A stretch of DNA of 64,000 nucleotides. It comes from DASWNP01 sp036399175. Lineage in GTDB: Bacteria; Acidobacteriota; Blastocatellia; Pyrinomonadales; Pyrinomonadaceae. This document shows positions 25,812-34,259 of the stretch, in pieces. Each line of letters begins with the position of its first letter. The stretch's first letter is position 1. The stretch covers positions 1 through 64,000 of the forward strand of contig DASWNP010000057.1 of NCBI GenBank assembly GCA_036399175.1, read 5' to 3'. The notes under the pieces were generated by a model that saw nothing but the letters and a program-made list of their open reading frames with translations, was not told the DNA's origin and made no database searches. A program made the position numbers and the translations under genes.

Positions 25812-27194
25812 CTATTTCCTGTTTCTGAACTGCTCGTAGAGCTGCGTGTGGCGGCTGACGAGGGGGATGAGGCGTCCGTCGATGAAGAGATGTCGAACCT
25901 GTGTGCGGGGCTCAAGCAGGTCGCCGTCGGTGACGACGAGGTTGGCTATCTTGCCCGCCTCGACCGAGCCGATGCGGTCTGCGACGCCCATGATTTGCGC
26001 CGGGTAGAGCGTGATGGCCTTGAGGGCTTCGGCGCGCGGCAGGCCGAAGGCGGCGGCCATCCCGGCCTGATAGGGTAGGTCTCGGACGTGCGCGCCGGTG
26101 TCGCCCGTCGAGATGCAGAAGCGGACTCCGGCCTGTTGCAGCTTCGAGGCGTTCTCGTAGAGCGTGTCGTAATAATCGTCTTCGCGCAGGGGGAGATTCC
26201 ACATGCTGTCGATGATGACGGGCACGTTTCGCTCTTTGAGGAGCGCGGTGGTTTTCCAAGCGTCGCTGCCGCCGAGGATGATGGGCTTGAGCTTCATCTC
26301 GTCGGCGAAGCGGACGGCGGCGCGGATGTCTCGCTCGCGGTCGGCGCGGAAGATGACGGGGCGCTCGCCGCGAACATACGGGACGAGCGAGGCGAGCACG
26401 GTGTCGATGTCGGGGCGCGGGACGCTGCGCGGGTCGCGCGCGTAGGCGTCCTGCGCGCGTCCGTAGGCTTCGGCGTCGCGCAGCATCCGGCGAAGCTGTT
26501 CGACCTGCCGGTCGCGCGCCACGCCTGCGTCGGTCGCGCCCGCCTGCTGCTGCGCGGGCGCGAATGCGGGAGCGGCGACGACGCGCGGGAAGGTGACGAC
26601 GAGCGCGGCGGTCGGGATGAGCGCCATCTCGCGCGGCGTCGTGCCGTTGAGATTGATGACGGCGGCCTGACCCGAAATGACGCCGCCCTGCGGCATGGAG
26701 ACGACAGAGGTGACACCGGCGACGCGCGTTACATCGACGTGCGCGCTGTGCGGGTTGATGGCGTAGATGGCCTGCGCGTTCGGGTTCAGCTCGCCGACCT
26801 CGGTCGTATCGACGGTGGCGCTGACCGAAGAGATTTCCGCGAGCCCCATGTTCGTGCCCGCGTCCATCATGCCTGGATAGACGCTCAGGCCGCGCCCGTC
26901 AATCTCCTCTGCGCCCGCCGGGACGGCGACGCCCGACGCGCCCAGAGCCTCGATGCGCCCACCGCGTATAACGAGCGTGCCGTTCTCGATGTCTGCGCCG
27001 CTGACGGTGACGATGCGCGCGCCGCGTATGACGTAGGTGCCCTGCGGGGCGCTCATCGTCTGGACGCTGACGCTTCCGGTCTGCTGCGCAAGCGCGGCGA
27101 CGAAGGCGCGGGGCGCGAAGACGACGCCGAGCGAGAGCGCGAGCAGCACGAGCGCGAACGAGAGAGCACGCATTTTGAATCGGTTATTTCTCAT
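25812..27194 (-). CDS. Secreted amidohydrolase-like protein, metal site degenerate
   Basis: A 460-residue protein with a signal peptide (residues 1 to about 37). It has the amidohydrolase frame: YVIRGARIVTVSGADIENGT, LSVYPGMMDAGTN, and near the end ALKAITLYPAQIMGVADRIG and GKIANLVVTDGDLL. The metal-binding His-x-His after the first strand is missing: PGMMDAGTN replaces the usual PGxIDxHxH. The Asp block is STGDTGAH rather than SDS. So it may be a non-catalytic partner of the intact enzyme encoded by the overlapping gene upstream (4-base ATGA overlap). Confidence 0.75.
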   Translation of the reverse strand: MRNNRFKMRALSFALVLLALSLGVVFAPRAFVAALAQQTGSVSVQTMSAPQGTYVIRGARIVTVSGADIENGTLVIRGGRIEALGASGVAVPAGAEEIDGRGLSVYPGMMDAGTNMGLAEISSVSATVDTTEVGELNPNAQAIYAINPHSAHVDVTRVAGVTSVVSMPQGGVISGQAAVINLNGTTPREMALIPTAALVVTFPRVVAAPAFAPAQQQAGATDAGVARDRQVEQLRRMLRDAEAYGRAQDAYARDPRSVPRPDIDTVLASLVPYVRGERPVIFRADRERDIRAAVRFADEMKLKPIILGGSDAWKTTALLKERNVPVIIDSMWNLPLREDDYYDTLYENASKLQQAGVRFCISTGDTGAHVRDLPYQAGMAAAFGLPRAEALKAITLYPAQIMGVADRIGSVEAGKIANLVVTDGDLLEPRTQVRHLFIDGRLIPLVSRHTQLYEQFRNRK

Positions 27195-28645
27195 GGGTGG
27201 TTGTCTCCTTCGTCGTCGCTCGTACCGGCGCGCCGGATGGCGGCGGGACGCGGAGGCGCGGTGCCGCCCTGCGCGGGCGCACGGTTGGCTTCGAGCTGGA
27301 GAAGGCGCTGGCGCTCGCCTTCGAGCGCGGGTCGGCGCGCGAGTTCCTGCTGTCGGTCGAAGAAGACTTCGCCGTCGATGAGCGTCTGCTCGACGCGCGA
27401 ATAGATGCTGAAGGGATGTCCGTTCCAGATGGAGAGGTCGGCATCCTTGCCCACGTCAATCGAGCCGACGCGCGAATCGATGCCGAGCTGCCACGCCGGG
27501 TTGAGCGTGATGAGCTTGAGGGCTTCCTCTTCGGAGAGGCCGCCGTAGCGCATCATCTTGGCGGCGTCGATGTTGAGTCGGCGGGCGCGCTCGTCGGAGT
27601 CGGAGTTGATGGAAACGTTGACGCCTGCGCGCGTCATAATCGCGGCGTTGTAGGGAATGGCGTCGTAGGCTTCCACCTTGTAGCCCCAGTTGTCGGCGAA
27701 GGCCGACGCGCCCCCGCCGTGACGCGCAATCTCCCTGGCGACCTTGTAGCCTTCGAGGACGTGCTGGAAGGTGCGCACCTTGAAGCCGAACTCGTCGGCC
27801 AGACCGATGAGCATGAGTATCTCGTCGGCGCGGTAGCAATGCGCGTGAACGAAGCGTTTGCCTTCGAGCACTTCGACGAGCGGCTCAAGCTGCAAGTCGC
27901 GGCGCGGCGGCAGGAGGTTCTTCTCGCCGCGCGCGACTGCGGCGCGATGCTCGTCCCAGCGCCGCTTGTAGTCTCTGGCGCGCACGAAAGAGTCGCGTAT
28001 CACCTCTTCGACGCCCATGCGCGTCGCCGGGTAGCGGCGCTGCTGTCCGGCCTGCACGGTGACGTTCGAGCGTTTCGGATTCTCGCCGAGCGCGAACTTG
28101 ATGCCGGGCGGCGCGCCGGGAAAGATGTATTCCTGAACGGGGCGACCGTACTTGATTTTGACGACGGTGTTCTGTCCGCCGATGGCGTTGCCCGAGCCGT
28201 GCAGGAGGTTCAGGACGGTGACGCCTCCGGCGAGTTGTCGATAGAGGTCTGGGTCGGTCGTGTTCAAAACGTCGCGGATGCGCACCATCGAAGTGACGGA
28301 GAGCGTCAGCTCGTTCGTCGCGTCCTGCATCGAGTGAGAGTGGCAGTCGATGATGCCGGGCATAACGTACTTGCCCGTCGCGTCGATGACGCTCGCGCCT
28401 TCCCTCGCGCGGAGGCTCTGGCCGACGGCGGCAATCTTGCCGCCCCTGATGAGAATGTCGGTGTTCGTCAGAGTGCCGTGCGAGACGGTGAGCACGGTGG
28501 CGTTGCGAATCAAAGTCTCGGCCTGCGGCGACGACGACTCGGCAGCGCGCGTTCGGCGTTGCGCCAAAGCCCCGCGCTCAAACAGACTCGCGCTCGTCGC
28601 CAGCAGCACCGACAGCGACATCATATAAGAAAGCAGTTTCCTCAT
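27191..28645 (-). CDS. Secreted amidohydrolase, intact metal site
   Basis: A 484-residue protein with a signal peptide (MRKLLSYMMSLSVLLATSASLF). It has a complete site: VMPGIIDCHSHSMQD supplies His-x-His, KRFVHAHCYRADEI and RTFQHVLEG the later His residues, and GVNVSINSDSDERARRLN the Asp. Ends with EEALKLITLNPAWQLGID and GKDADLSIWNGHP. It resembles imidazolonepropionase-like or dipeptidase-like members; the substrate is unknown. The tail is Pro/Ala/Arg-rich. It lies between two paralogues that lack the metal-binding His pair and overlaps the downstream one by 4 bases. Confidence 0.85.
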   Translation of the reverse strand: MRKLLSYMMSLSVLLATSASLFERGALAQRRTRAAESSSPQAETLIRNATVLTVSHGTLTNTDILIRGGKIAAVGQSLRAREGASVIDATGKYVMPGIIDCHSHSMQDATNELTLSVTSMVRIRDVLNTTDPDLYRQLAGGVTVLNLLHGSGNAIGGQNTVVKIKYGRPVQEYIFPGAPPGIKFALGENPKRSNVTVQAGQQRRYPATRMGVEEVIRDSFVRARDYKRRWDEHRAAVARGEKNLLPPRRDLQLEPLVEVLEGKRFVHAHCYRADEILMLIGLADEFGFKVRTFQHVLEGYKVAREIARHGGGASAFADNWGYKVEAYDAIPYNAAIMTRAGVNVSINSDSDERARRLNIDAAKMMRYGGLSEEEALKLITLNPAWQLGIDSRVGSIDVGKDADLSIWNGHPFSIYSRVEQTLIDGEVFFDRQQELARRPALEGERQRLLQLEANRAPAQGGTAPPRPAAIRRAGTSDDEGDNHP

Positions 28646-28664
28646 CCCTTAATCTCCAAATAAA

Positions 28665-28752
28665 AGTCCGGAGTCTGAAGTCCGGAGGGTGGAGTCAAAG
28701 CCAAAGGCTTTCTGGTTCTGACTCCTGACTTTAGACTCCAGACTCACGACTT
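28665..28752. repeat. Heptamer-repeat hairpin (AGTCCGG series)
   Basis: Left arm units: AGTCCGG, AGTCTGA, AGTCCGG, AGGGTGG, AGTCAAA. Right arm units: GACTCCT, GACTTTA, GACTCCA, GACTCAC, GACTT. The centre is a small AAAGCC/GGCTTT hairpin. The right end supplies the last codons and stop (SKS-stop) of the upstream amidohydrolase on the minus strand. Confidence 0.9.
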
Positions 28753-30588
28753 TGAAACAGGCGGCGTGGGCGCGGGCTGCGCGGGTTGTGCGGTGGGGCT
28801 TGCGGGGTTGGGCGTGGGCGGCGCTCCGGCGCGTGCGCCGGTGAAGGTGCCCGTGCCGCGACCGACAAGCTCGACGGTGCCGCGCATCTCGTTGCCCGTG
28901 ACCGTGCCGACGAAGTTGGCCTCGGTGGTCTGCTGGTTGGCGATGGTGACGGGCACGGTGAAGCGCAGCTCTCCGCCCGCGCCGAGCGCGGCGTTGGCGA
29001 TTTGCGCCGCGCCGAGCGCCCCCTGAATCGAGCCGGTGATGCGCTCGCCCTGCTGCTGCAAGTTGAGCGAGATGCTGACTTCGGCCTCGCCGACCGATTG
29101 CATGTTGACTCGGAGCGTCCAGTTGCCCGCGATTTGCTGCGCGCCTGCGGCTGAAGTTGCTGCCGGTCGTAAATCGACAGGACGACCGTCGATGAAGACG
29201 TGCGCGATGCGACGATTACGGTCGAGCAAATCGCCGCGCGTGACGGTCAGGTTGGCAATCTTTCCGACCTCGATTGAGCCCAGGCGGTCTTCGACGCCGA
29301 GGATGTCAGCCGCGCGAAGCGTCAGCGCCCGGACGGCCTCATCGCGCGCGAGCCCCTGCTCGACGGCGCGCTGCGCGTTGGCGAGATAATCCGACATATT
29401 TGTCAGCCCGCCCGACTGGAAGGCGAAGCGCACGCCTGCGGCATGAAGTCTGGCGGCGGTCTGCGGAGCTTCGGCGCGCTCGCGCAGAAGTCTGAGAGGC
29501 TCGGGGTCTGCGTCGGGGCTCTCGGCGGTCGTCCGCCTCGGAAAGTTGAGAGAGAGCAGGACGGGGACGTTCTGCGCCTTGAGACGTTCGGCCACCTTCC
29601 AGCTCTCGCCGCCGCCCGCGATGATGAGTCGGAGGTTGAACTCCTGCGCCAAATCGAGCGCGCGAATTATCTCCCGCTCGCGGTCGGCCTGCATGACTAT
29701 GGGCATCTGCCGCAAAAGCACGGGCTGAAGCGCCGCGAGAGATTTGTCCTGTTCGGGTCGGCGCAGTCCGCGCGGGCTGCGCTCGTAGACGGCGTTCGCT
29801 TCGCGGTATTGCTGCGCGTCCAGAAGCGCCTGCCGGATGGCCGAGAAGACGCCCATCAGAGAGCCCGGATAACTGCCCGCGAGCGGTGTGAAACCGACGT
29901 GCAGCGCGACGGGCGCGCGCACAATCATCTGCTGCGGCGTCTCGCCCGCGAGATTGATGAAGGCCGAGTGGCCGAGGAAGATGTTGCCGCGCGGCGCGGT
30001 CAGCGCCGAAGTCACGCCTGCGTTGCGCGCCGCTTCGAGCTGCTCGCCGCCGGGACGGATGATGTCGGCGGCCATAATCTCGGGCTGGAGGCCGGGCGGC
30101 TGCGTCGAGTTGGGCGAAACGGCCGAGAGAGCGACGGGCGGCCCGAGGAACGCGGCGAAGGGATTGGCGCTCGGCGTCGGCGTGGACTGCGGGCTCGGGC
30201 GCGGGATGGCGAGAGTGGTGTTGGCGTCGATGATGCCGGGATAGACGGTGAGCCCCGCGCCGTCGATGATGCGGGCGTCGGGAGGCGCGACCGCGTTTGC
30301 GCCGACCGCCGCGATGAGACCTTCGCGCACGACTATCGTCCCGCGCTCGATGGTTGCGCCACTCACCGTGACGATGCGCGCGTTCGTGATGGCATAGGTG
30401 TCGATGGCGCGACGCTGCGCCGACGAGACCGGCACGAGCATCGGCGCGACGAAGACGAAGGACAGGCAGAAAGCTACTGCCAGCTTCGTCAGCCTTGACA
30501 ATCCAAACAGCGCTGACGGACTGACCTCTATCGCCGGCCTTGCAGTTATTGCCAGCTTCGGCGCGCGCCTGACGTGAATTTTTCGCAT
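28744..30588 (-). CDS. Secreted amidohydrolase-like protein with extra C-terminal domain
   Basis: A 614-residue protein from the ATG at 30588; a GTG 33 bases earlier is possible. The N-terminus is basic and then hydrophobic (AVAFCLSFVFVAPMLVPVSSAQ), a signal peptide. The amidohydrolase frame is clear (YAITNARIVTVSGATIERGT, LTVYPGIIDANTT, ALTLRAADILGVEDRLG, GKIANLTVTRGDLL). His-x-His is again absent (IDANTT). After residue about 480 a beta-rich domain follows (NWTLRVNMQSVGEAEVSISL ... GSIQGALGAAQI ... RFTVPV), of the kind that reports on a small lipocalin-like fold. A Pro/Ala/Thr tail ends inside a heptamer repeat. First gene of the three-gene set. Confidence 0.75.
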   Translation of the reverse strand: MRKIHVRRAPKLAITARPAIEVSPSALFGLSRLTKLAVAFCLSFVFVAPMLVPVSSAQRRAIDTYAITNARIVTVSGATIERGTIVVREGLIAAVGANAVAPPDARIIDGAGLTVYPGIIDANTTLAIPRPSPQSTPTPSANPFAAFLGPPVALSAVSPNSTQPPGLQPEIMAADIIRPGGEQLEAARNAGVTSALTAPRGNIFLGHSAFINLAGETPQQMIVRAPVALHVGFTPLAGSYPGSLMGVFSAIRQALLDAQQYREANAVYERSPRGLRRPEQDKSLAALQPVLLRQMPIVMQADREREIIRALDLAQEFNLRLIIAGGGESWKVAERLKAQNVPVLLSLNFPRRTTAESPDADPEPLRLLRERAEAPQTAARLHAAGVRFAFQSGGLTNMSDYLANAQRAVEQGLARDEAVRALTLRAADILGVEDRLGSIEVGKIANLTVTRGDLLDRNRRIAHVFIDGRPVDLRPAATSAAGAQQIAGNWTLRVNMQSVGEAEVSISLNLQQQGERITGSIQGALGAAQIANAALGAGGELRFTVPVTIANQQTTEANFVGTVTGNEMRGTVELVGRGTGTFTGARAGAPPTPNPASPTAQPAQPAPTPPVSKS

Positions 30589-31025
30589 AGACGTTCGGCT
30601 CTCGTTTTCGACTTTCGACACGCGACGCGCACCTCAGCCGCAAGCTGCGAGGCGGCAACAACAAAACGCGCGATGTCAGTTTTGAAGAAGCGGATAGAAC
30701 CCTACAGACGCGCCTTTAGCATTCACTTCATCCGACAGCGAAGCCGAACCGGAGAGTCTACCTTTGGACGCGTTCTGCTCTGTTACGGGCACGCCGGAAA
30801 AAAGTTTCCGCAGGCGCTTCGGAGGCGCTCGCGTGCAAGGGGGGAAGAATTGCTTTAAGGCTTCGGAGGGGTGAGCGCCCGTTGCGAAAACAACTCGCGC
30901 CCTACCCCGCCGATTAAAAGAGACTCGCGCTCGCGCTTTCGTCCGAGAGCGAGCGGAGTTTTCAAAGTTGCAGCCTCGCAAGCTCTCAGGAAGCGCGAGC
31001 GAAGAGGAAGTGACGCGATGCTCGC
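30589..31025. other. 437-bp intergenic stretch
   Basis: No supported gene. It should hold the promoter of the amidohydrolase set. A short GC-rich inverted repeat (CGCTCGC ... GCGAGCG, near 30925-30955) may terminate transcripts. Confidence 0.35.
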
Positions 31026-31604
31026 CTAGCTCTTCTTTGTGTTGGCGTTGGCGTTGCCGTTCGCGTTGCTGTTACCGCCGCCGCCTGCGGCGACCTTCAG
31101 CATGTTCTTGACGCTCTTCTTGCCTTCGATGCCCTTGACCGCCGCGTCGGCCTTCTTCACCTGCTCGGCGTTGGCGACGTTGCCGCGAAGAGTGATAACG
31201 CCGTCTTCGACATCGACGTTGATGGTCGAATCTCTCAGGTCATCGACTGTGCCCAGCGCCGCTTTCGTCTTCACCCAGAGCCAGCCGTCTGTGGCCGACG
31301 TGCCGATTTTGTCTCCGTAGCCCTTAGCTTCGTCGCTGTAGCGAGACTTGTCGCGCTCGTACTCGGCCTGCGTGATGTTGGCGTTGTAGCTGCCGCGCGT
31401 GTTCGCGTTGGCGTTGGTGTTCGTGTTGGCGTTCGCATTGGTGGTCGTCACGCCGGCCGTGTTGGTGTTGCCGTTGTTGTTGACGACCGTCGCCGTGTTG
31501 CTGGTGTTGGTGGTGGTGTTAGTGTTGGCCGTCTCGGTGCATCCGGCTGCGAGCGCGGCCAGAGCGACGCTTGCGATAAGCGCCCCGATGCTGTTCTTGT
31601 TCAT
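31026..31604 (-). CDS. BON-domain lipoprotein with Asn/Thr-rich linkers
   Basis: A 192-residue protein. MNKNSIGALIASVALAALAAGC ends in a lipobox (LAAGC), so it is a lipoprotein. Residues 24-70 are almost only Asn, Thr, Ala and Val (NTNANANT type). The BON domain follows (KTKAALGTVDDLRDSTINVD ... GVITLRGNVANAEQVKKAD). BON domains bind phospholipid or bridge envelope components, often under osmotic stress. The tail returns to NSNANGNANANTKKS. The DNA for both linkers is a run of near-repeats that could slip. Confidence 0.85.
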   Translation of the reverse strand: MNKNSIGALIASVALAALAAGCTETANTNTTTNTSNTATVVNNNGNTNTAGVTTTNANANTNTNANANTRGSYNANITQAEYERDKSRYSDEAKGYGDKIGTSATDGWLWVKTKAALGTVDDLRDSTINVDVEDGVITLRGNVANAEQVKKADAAVKGIEGKKSVKNMLKVAAGGGGNSNANGNANANTKKS

Positions 31605-31920
31605 ATTCTCTCCTGCAATTTAACTTGTCGCTATGGACAGATTTGAAAACGCAATCTGCTGTGAACCGAAGAAGCACGCACGCCGACGTTTCATAAAACG
31701 CAAACCTGCGCGGTGCGTCTTTCAGCTCAAGACTACTCTTCTACCTTGTTCGTTCTGATTGCCTTGCACACATATTAAACAGTTGTTCACCCGCGCGCAA
31801 GCGGTAATACCGCGCGCTCAGCCGCTCGTCGAGGCTCTCAGGCAAACGCGAGTCGAGGCGTCAGGGGACGGCGCAGGCGCTCGCGCCGAGTCGGTCTGAC
31901 GCCGCTTCCGCACATCTCTC
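31605..31920. other. 316-bp intergenic stretch
   Basis: No supported gene and no clear hairpin. It separates two minus-strand genes and must hold the promoter of the BON lipoprotein, whose start is preceded by AGGAGA. Confidence 0.35.
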
Positions 31921-32544
31921 TCAATCGAAGCTGATAGGGAAATGAAACGACTGGTAGAGGCGTCCGTTGAGGCGGCTGCTGCCGAAGTGGTGCGTGGCGG
32001 AATGAAGGATGCCGGAGGGAAACATGACCGCGCGGTTATAAACGTTCCCGACACGGTCAATCTCGCGCCATCGCGAGCGTCGCTGCCCGTCGCGGAGCAG
32101 CATCTCGTCGAGTCGTTCGACGGAGAGGCCGAGGCGTTCGGCGTCCTGTCTGGTCGGCTTGGCGATGAGACCCGTCTCGCGGTGCTGCCAGATGGACGTG
32201 CCCGCGTCGAACGGAGCATCCGGCGTCAGATAGACGAGAAACATCACCCAACGGGGCGGGTTGTCGTAATGCACGCCGACCGTCTCGGCGCGCTTGCCTT
32301 TGGAGAAGGCGCTGAAAAAGACTCCGTTGCAGGATTCGATGGCCGAAAGGTCTTCTTCCCAGTAGGTGATGCGCAGACGAAACTTTCGTTCGATGCGCTG
32401 CTTGATGCCTCGCGGCTGGTAGGCTCGGGTGCGCCAGCCCACCAGATTCTCGGGCTCGGTGTAAGGCAGCTCAAGCGCTTTCCGCCTGAGCTTGTCCGGG
32501 TCGGGGTAGAAATCATCGACGACCTGTATGAAACGTTTCGTCAT
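31921..32544 (-). CDS. DUF6445-like putative 2-oxoglutarate/Fe(II) oxygenase
   Basis: A 207-residue protein. It begins FIQVVDDFYPDPDKLRRKAL, a start typical of small double-stranded beta-helix oxygenases of the DUF6445 type. ETVGVHYDN holds the first His and Asp of an iron triad, FPSGILHSATHHFG the second His, and NGRLYQSFHF an Arg that could bind 2-oxoglutarate. These residues support an Fe(II)/2OG site, but the family assignment is by pattern only. The substrate is unknown. Single gene, divergent from the small secreted protein at 32.8 kb. Confidence 0.65.
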   Translation of the reverse strand: MTKRFIQVVDDFYPDPDKLRRKALELPYTEPENLVGWRTRAYQPRGIKQRIERKFRLRITYWEEDLSAIESCNGVFFSAFSKGKRAETVGVHYDNPPRWVMFLVYLTPDAPFDAGTSIWQHRETGLIAKPTRQDAERLGLSVERLDEMLLRDGQRRSRWREIDRVGNVYNRAVMFPSGILHSATHHFGSSRLNGRLYQSFHFPISFD

Positions 32545-32657
32545 CGCGCCGTGAGTTGAAGCATTCCGGTTTTGAAACTACTCGGGCGCAGGCGAATCAG
32601 CCGCGCTTGGCGTTCGTATTTGCCATAACTCTTTCTTTCGTCATCCGCGCATCCATT

Positions 32658-32706
32658 AAATTGGATTTATGGATGATGAAATTAGATTTGCGATTTGAAT
32701 GATTTT
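32658..32706. repeat. AT-rich heptamer array
   Basis: Seven consecutive 7-base units: AAATTGG, ATTTATG, GATGATG, AAATTAG, ATTTGCG, ATTTGAA, TGATTTT. ATCCAT/ATGGAT just upstream can pair. It lies in the divergent space before the secreted protein gene. Confidence 0.7.
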
Positions 32707-32800
32707 TTCTGAAACCTGCGCTTCTCATTTCGCGTTTATGGTGCCAGACCGGACAGCCCACCCGGATTGATAAATCGCCAACGTCCAAAAGGAGACAATA

Positions 32801-33181
32801 ATGAAAAGCTTCGTGAATCGCATTGTTATCGCATTGATGGTGTGTGCCCTGATGGGAGTCGTCGCGCTGGCTAAGGCCAAGACCGACCAGATTACTTTCA
32901 GCGAAGATACGATGGTCGGCAGCACGCTCGTCCGCAAAGGCTCTTACACGGTCTCGCTCGACGAGAAGACGGGCGAGCTTTCGATTATCGGCAAGAACAA
33001 AAAGGTTCTCGCCAAAGCCTCGACTAGCTCACAGCAGCGCGAGCAGAAGGCTTCTCGTCTCGAACTGAGCACCACCCGGCAGGATAACTCCACCGTGCTG
33101 CGCAGCCTGACCTTCTCCGGAGAGAGAAACGTCCTGACCCTCGGCGCGACCAGCGCTGCGGCCAACAACGCCTCCAACTAA
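32801..33181 (+). CDS. Small secreted protein, unknown
   Basis: A 126-residue protein with a strong Shine-Dalgarno (AAAGGAGA) and a signal peptide (MKSFVNRIVIALMVCALMGVVALAKA). The mature part is a short beta-sandwich-like chain (ITFSEDTMVGSTLVRKGSYT, KTGELSIIGKNKKVLAKAS ... STVLRSLTFSGERNVLTLG). Similar short secreted proteins with a conserved G-x-Y-x-V core are common in Acidobacteria; none is characterised to my knowledge. Confidence 0.75.
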   Translation: MKSFVNRIVIALMVCALMGVVALAKAKTDQITFSEDTMVGSTLVRKGSYTVSLDEKTGELSIIGKNKKVLAKASTSSQQREQKASRLELSTTRQDNSTVLRSLTFSGERNVLTLGATSAAANNASN

Positions 33182-33223
33182 ACGACGCCGCCCCGGCTCG
33201 AAGAATGACGCCCGACCGCGAAG

Positions 33224-33260
33224 ATGTGCCCCCGAAATCTTTCGATTTGACGGGGCACAT
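33224..33260 (+). terminator. Terminator of the small secreted protein gene
   Basis: A 9-bp stem (ATGTGCCCC 33224-33232 with GGGGCACAT 33252-33260), with an inner GAAATC/GATTT pairing, followed by TTTTCT. Confidence 0.75.
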
Positions 33261-33390
33261 TTTCTGCCTTCATCCGCCTTCTGAATTTTCAACAGCTCGA
33301 CACGCAAAAGCTTCCGAGCGATTGCTCGCCTCGGCTACGCGGCAGCTAACCCTTGCGCTCAACCGCCCGCTCTCGAACGCCCGCCGCCGC

Positions 33391-33672
33391 TCACCACTTG
33401 ATGCTGCCTTCCTTCGACGTGTCGATGTTGACCATGTTGCCCGCGTTGTAGAAGAAGGCTTTCATGTTATCGAACAGAAAATCGTGCGTGTCGGGGTTCG
33501 ACACGTCGAGCCCGTAGTGATTAATCAGCATCTGCTGTTTTTGTAGCCACTCCGACCAGCAGGGCTGGCAGACCTCAGCCCCTATCTTCTGCCCCAACTC
33601 CGTCGGAATCGGAGCGTAGCCTATCGCCGCTCTCTTCTGCCCGCAACGCTTGCATTTAATCTCTTCAGCCAT
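33391..33672 (-). CDS. Fe(2+)-trafficking protein with a zinc-ribbon-like pair
   Basis: A 93-residue protein whose body (YAPIPTELGQKIGAEVCQPC, WSEWLQKQQMLINHYGLDVS, FLFDNMKAFFYN) follows the YggX/iron-traffic pattern: a W-x-x-W-L-x-x-Q-x-M-L-I-N-x-Y core. E. coli YggX protects iron-sulfur clusters. Unlike YggX it begins with CKRC and has a second CQPC, so it may bind zinc or iron in a ribbon. The gene order next to a peroxiredoxin fits a role in oxidative-stress protection. Confidence 0.78.
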   Translation of the reverse strand: MAEEIKCKRCGQKRAAIGYAPIPTELGQKIGAEVCQPCWSEWLQKQQMLINHYGLDVSNPDTHDFLFDNMKAFFYNAGNMVNIDTSKEGSIKW

Positions 33673-33688
33673 AAGTCCTCCGAAAGAA

Positions 33689-33761
33689 ATGATGAACGCG
33701 GAATGATGAATGATGAATGAAAGACAAACTGCTTTTTATTCATCATTCACACTGCCGCATT
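33689..33761. repeat. Heptamer-repeat hairpin (AATGATG series)
   Basis: The left arm has AATGATG repeated at period 7 after GATGAACGCGG. The right arm ATTCATCATTCACACTGCCGC is complementary in part and resembles the arm at 8359-8387. It encodes the last four residues (NAAV) and the stop of the peroxiredoxin on the minus strand. Confidence 0.85.
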
Positions 33762-34235
33762 TGCTTTTCCAATCTCTTCGATAATCTCGTCGTCCTTCGG
33801 GCGGATGAGCGAGAGGGGTTGCACCTTTCGGTAACGAAGGATGCCTGCGGCGTCGATGACGAAGACGGCGCGCGCCGACCTGCCGGGCAGCCACGAGCGC
33901 GCATCGTATGCGCGGCTCACTTCGCCGCTCGCGTCCGAGAGCAGCCGGAGCGGCAACGAGTGATGCTCTCTGAACTTGCGATGAGCCTCGGGCGCGTCCA
34001 TCGAGATGCCGACCACCTCCGCGCCTGTCGCCGCGTATTCCTCCCAGCGGTCGCGCACCGAGCAGAGCTGCCGCGTGCAGACCGGCGTCTCGTCGCCCGG
34101 ATAAAAGAGCAGCACGACGATGCGCCCGCGCTGCTCTGACAGACGCCAAACCTCGCCGTCGCCGTCCGGCAAACTGAAATCCGGCGCAGGCTCGCCCACC
34201 GTCGCCGTCGTCTTCACTCTCGTCGCTTTGCTCAA
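33747..34235 (-). CDS. Peroxiredoxin of the BCP/AhpC-TSA type
   Basis: A 162-residue thioredoxin-fold peroxidase that reduces hydrogen peroxide and organic peroxides. GEPAPDFSLPDGDGEVW starts the fold. FYPGDETPVCTRQLCSVRD (residues 44-62) supplies the peroxidatic Cys53 with its Pro/Thr surroundings and a second Cys58 five residues later, as in atypical two-Cys BCP enzymes. ARAVFVIDAAGILRY ends the core. The last codons and stop come from a heptamer repeat. Neighbours are the Fe-trafficking protein downstream and a coiled-coil protein upstream. Confidence 0.88.
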   Translation of the reverse strand: MSKATRVKTTATVGEPAPDFSLPDGDGEVWRLSEQRGRIVVLLFYPGDETPVCTRQLCSVRDRWEEYAATGAEVVGISMDAPEAHRKFREHHSLPLRLLSDASGEVSRAYDARSWLPGRSARAVFVIDAAGILRYRKVQPLSLIRPKDDEIIEEIGKANAAV

Positions 34236-34259
34236 TCACCTTCTCCCGCGTTGTTCTGC

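Noticed and set aside
26088..27404. Long open frame opposite the amidohydrolases (438 codons), and a similar one at 27197-28663
   Set aside because: The real genes on the minus strand have signal peptides and family motifs; the opposite frames are Arg/Asp/Gly-rich shadows.
32597..32788. A 63-codon frame across the AT-rich repeat
   Set aside because: Its peptide is the repeat read three bases at a time (SNRKSNF, IIHKSNL); no start signal.
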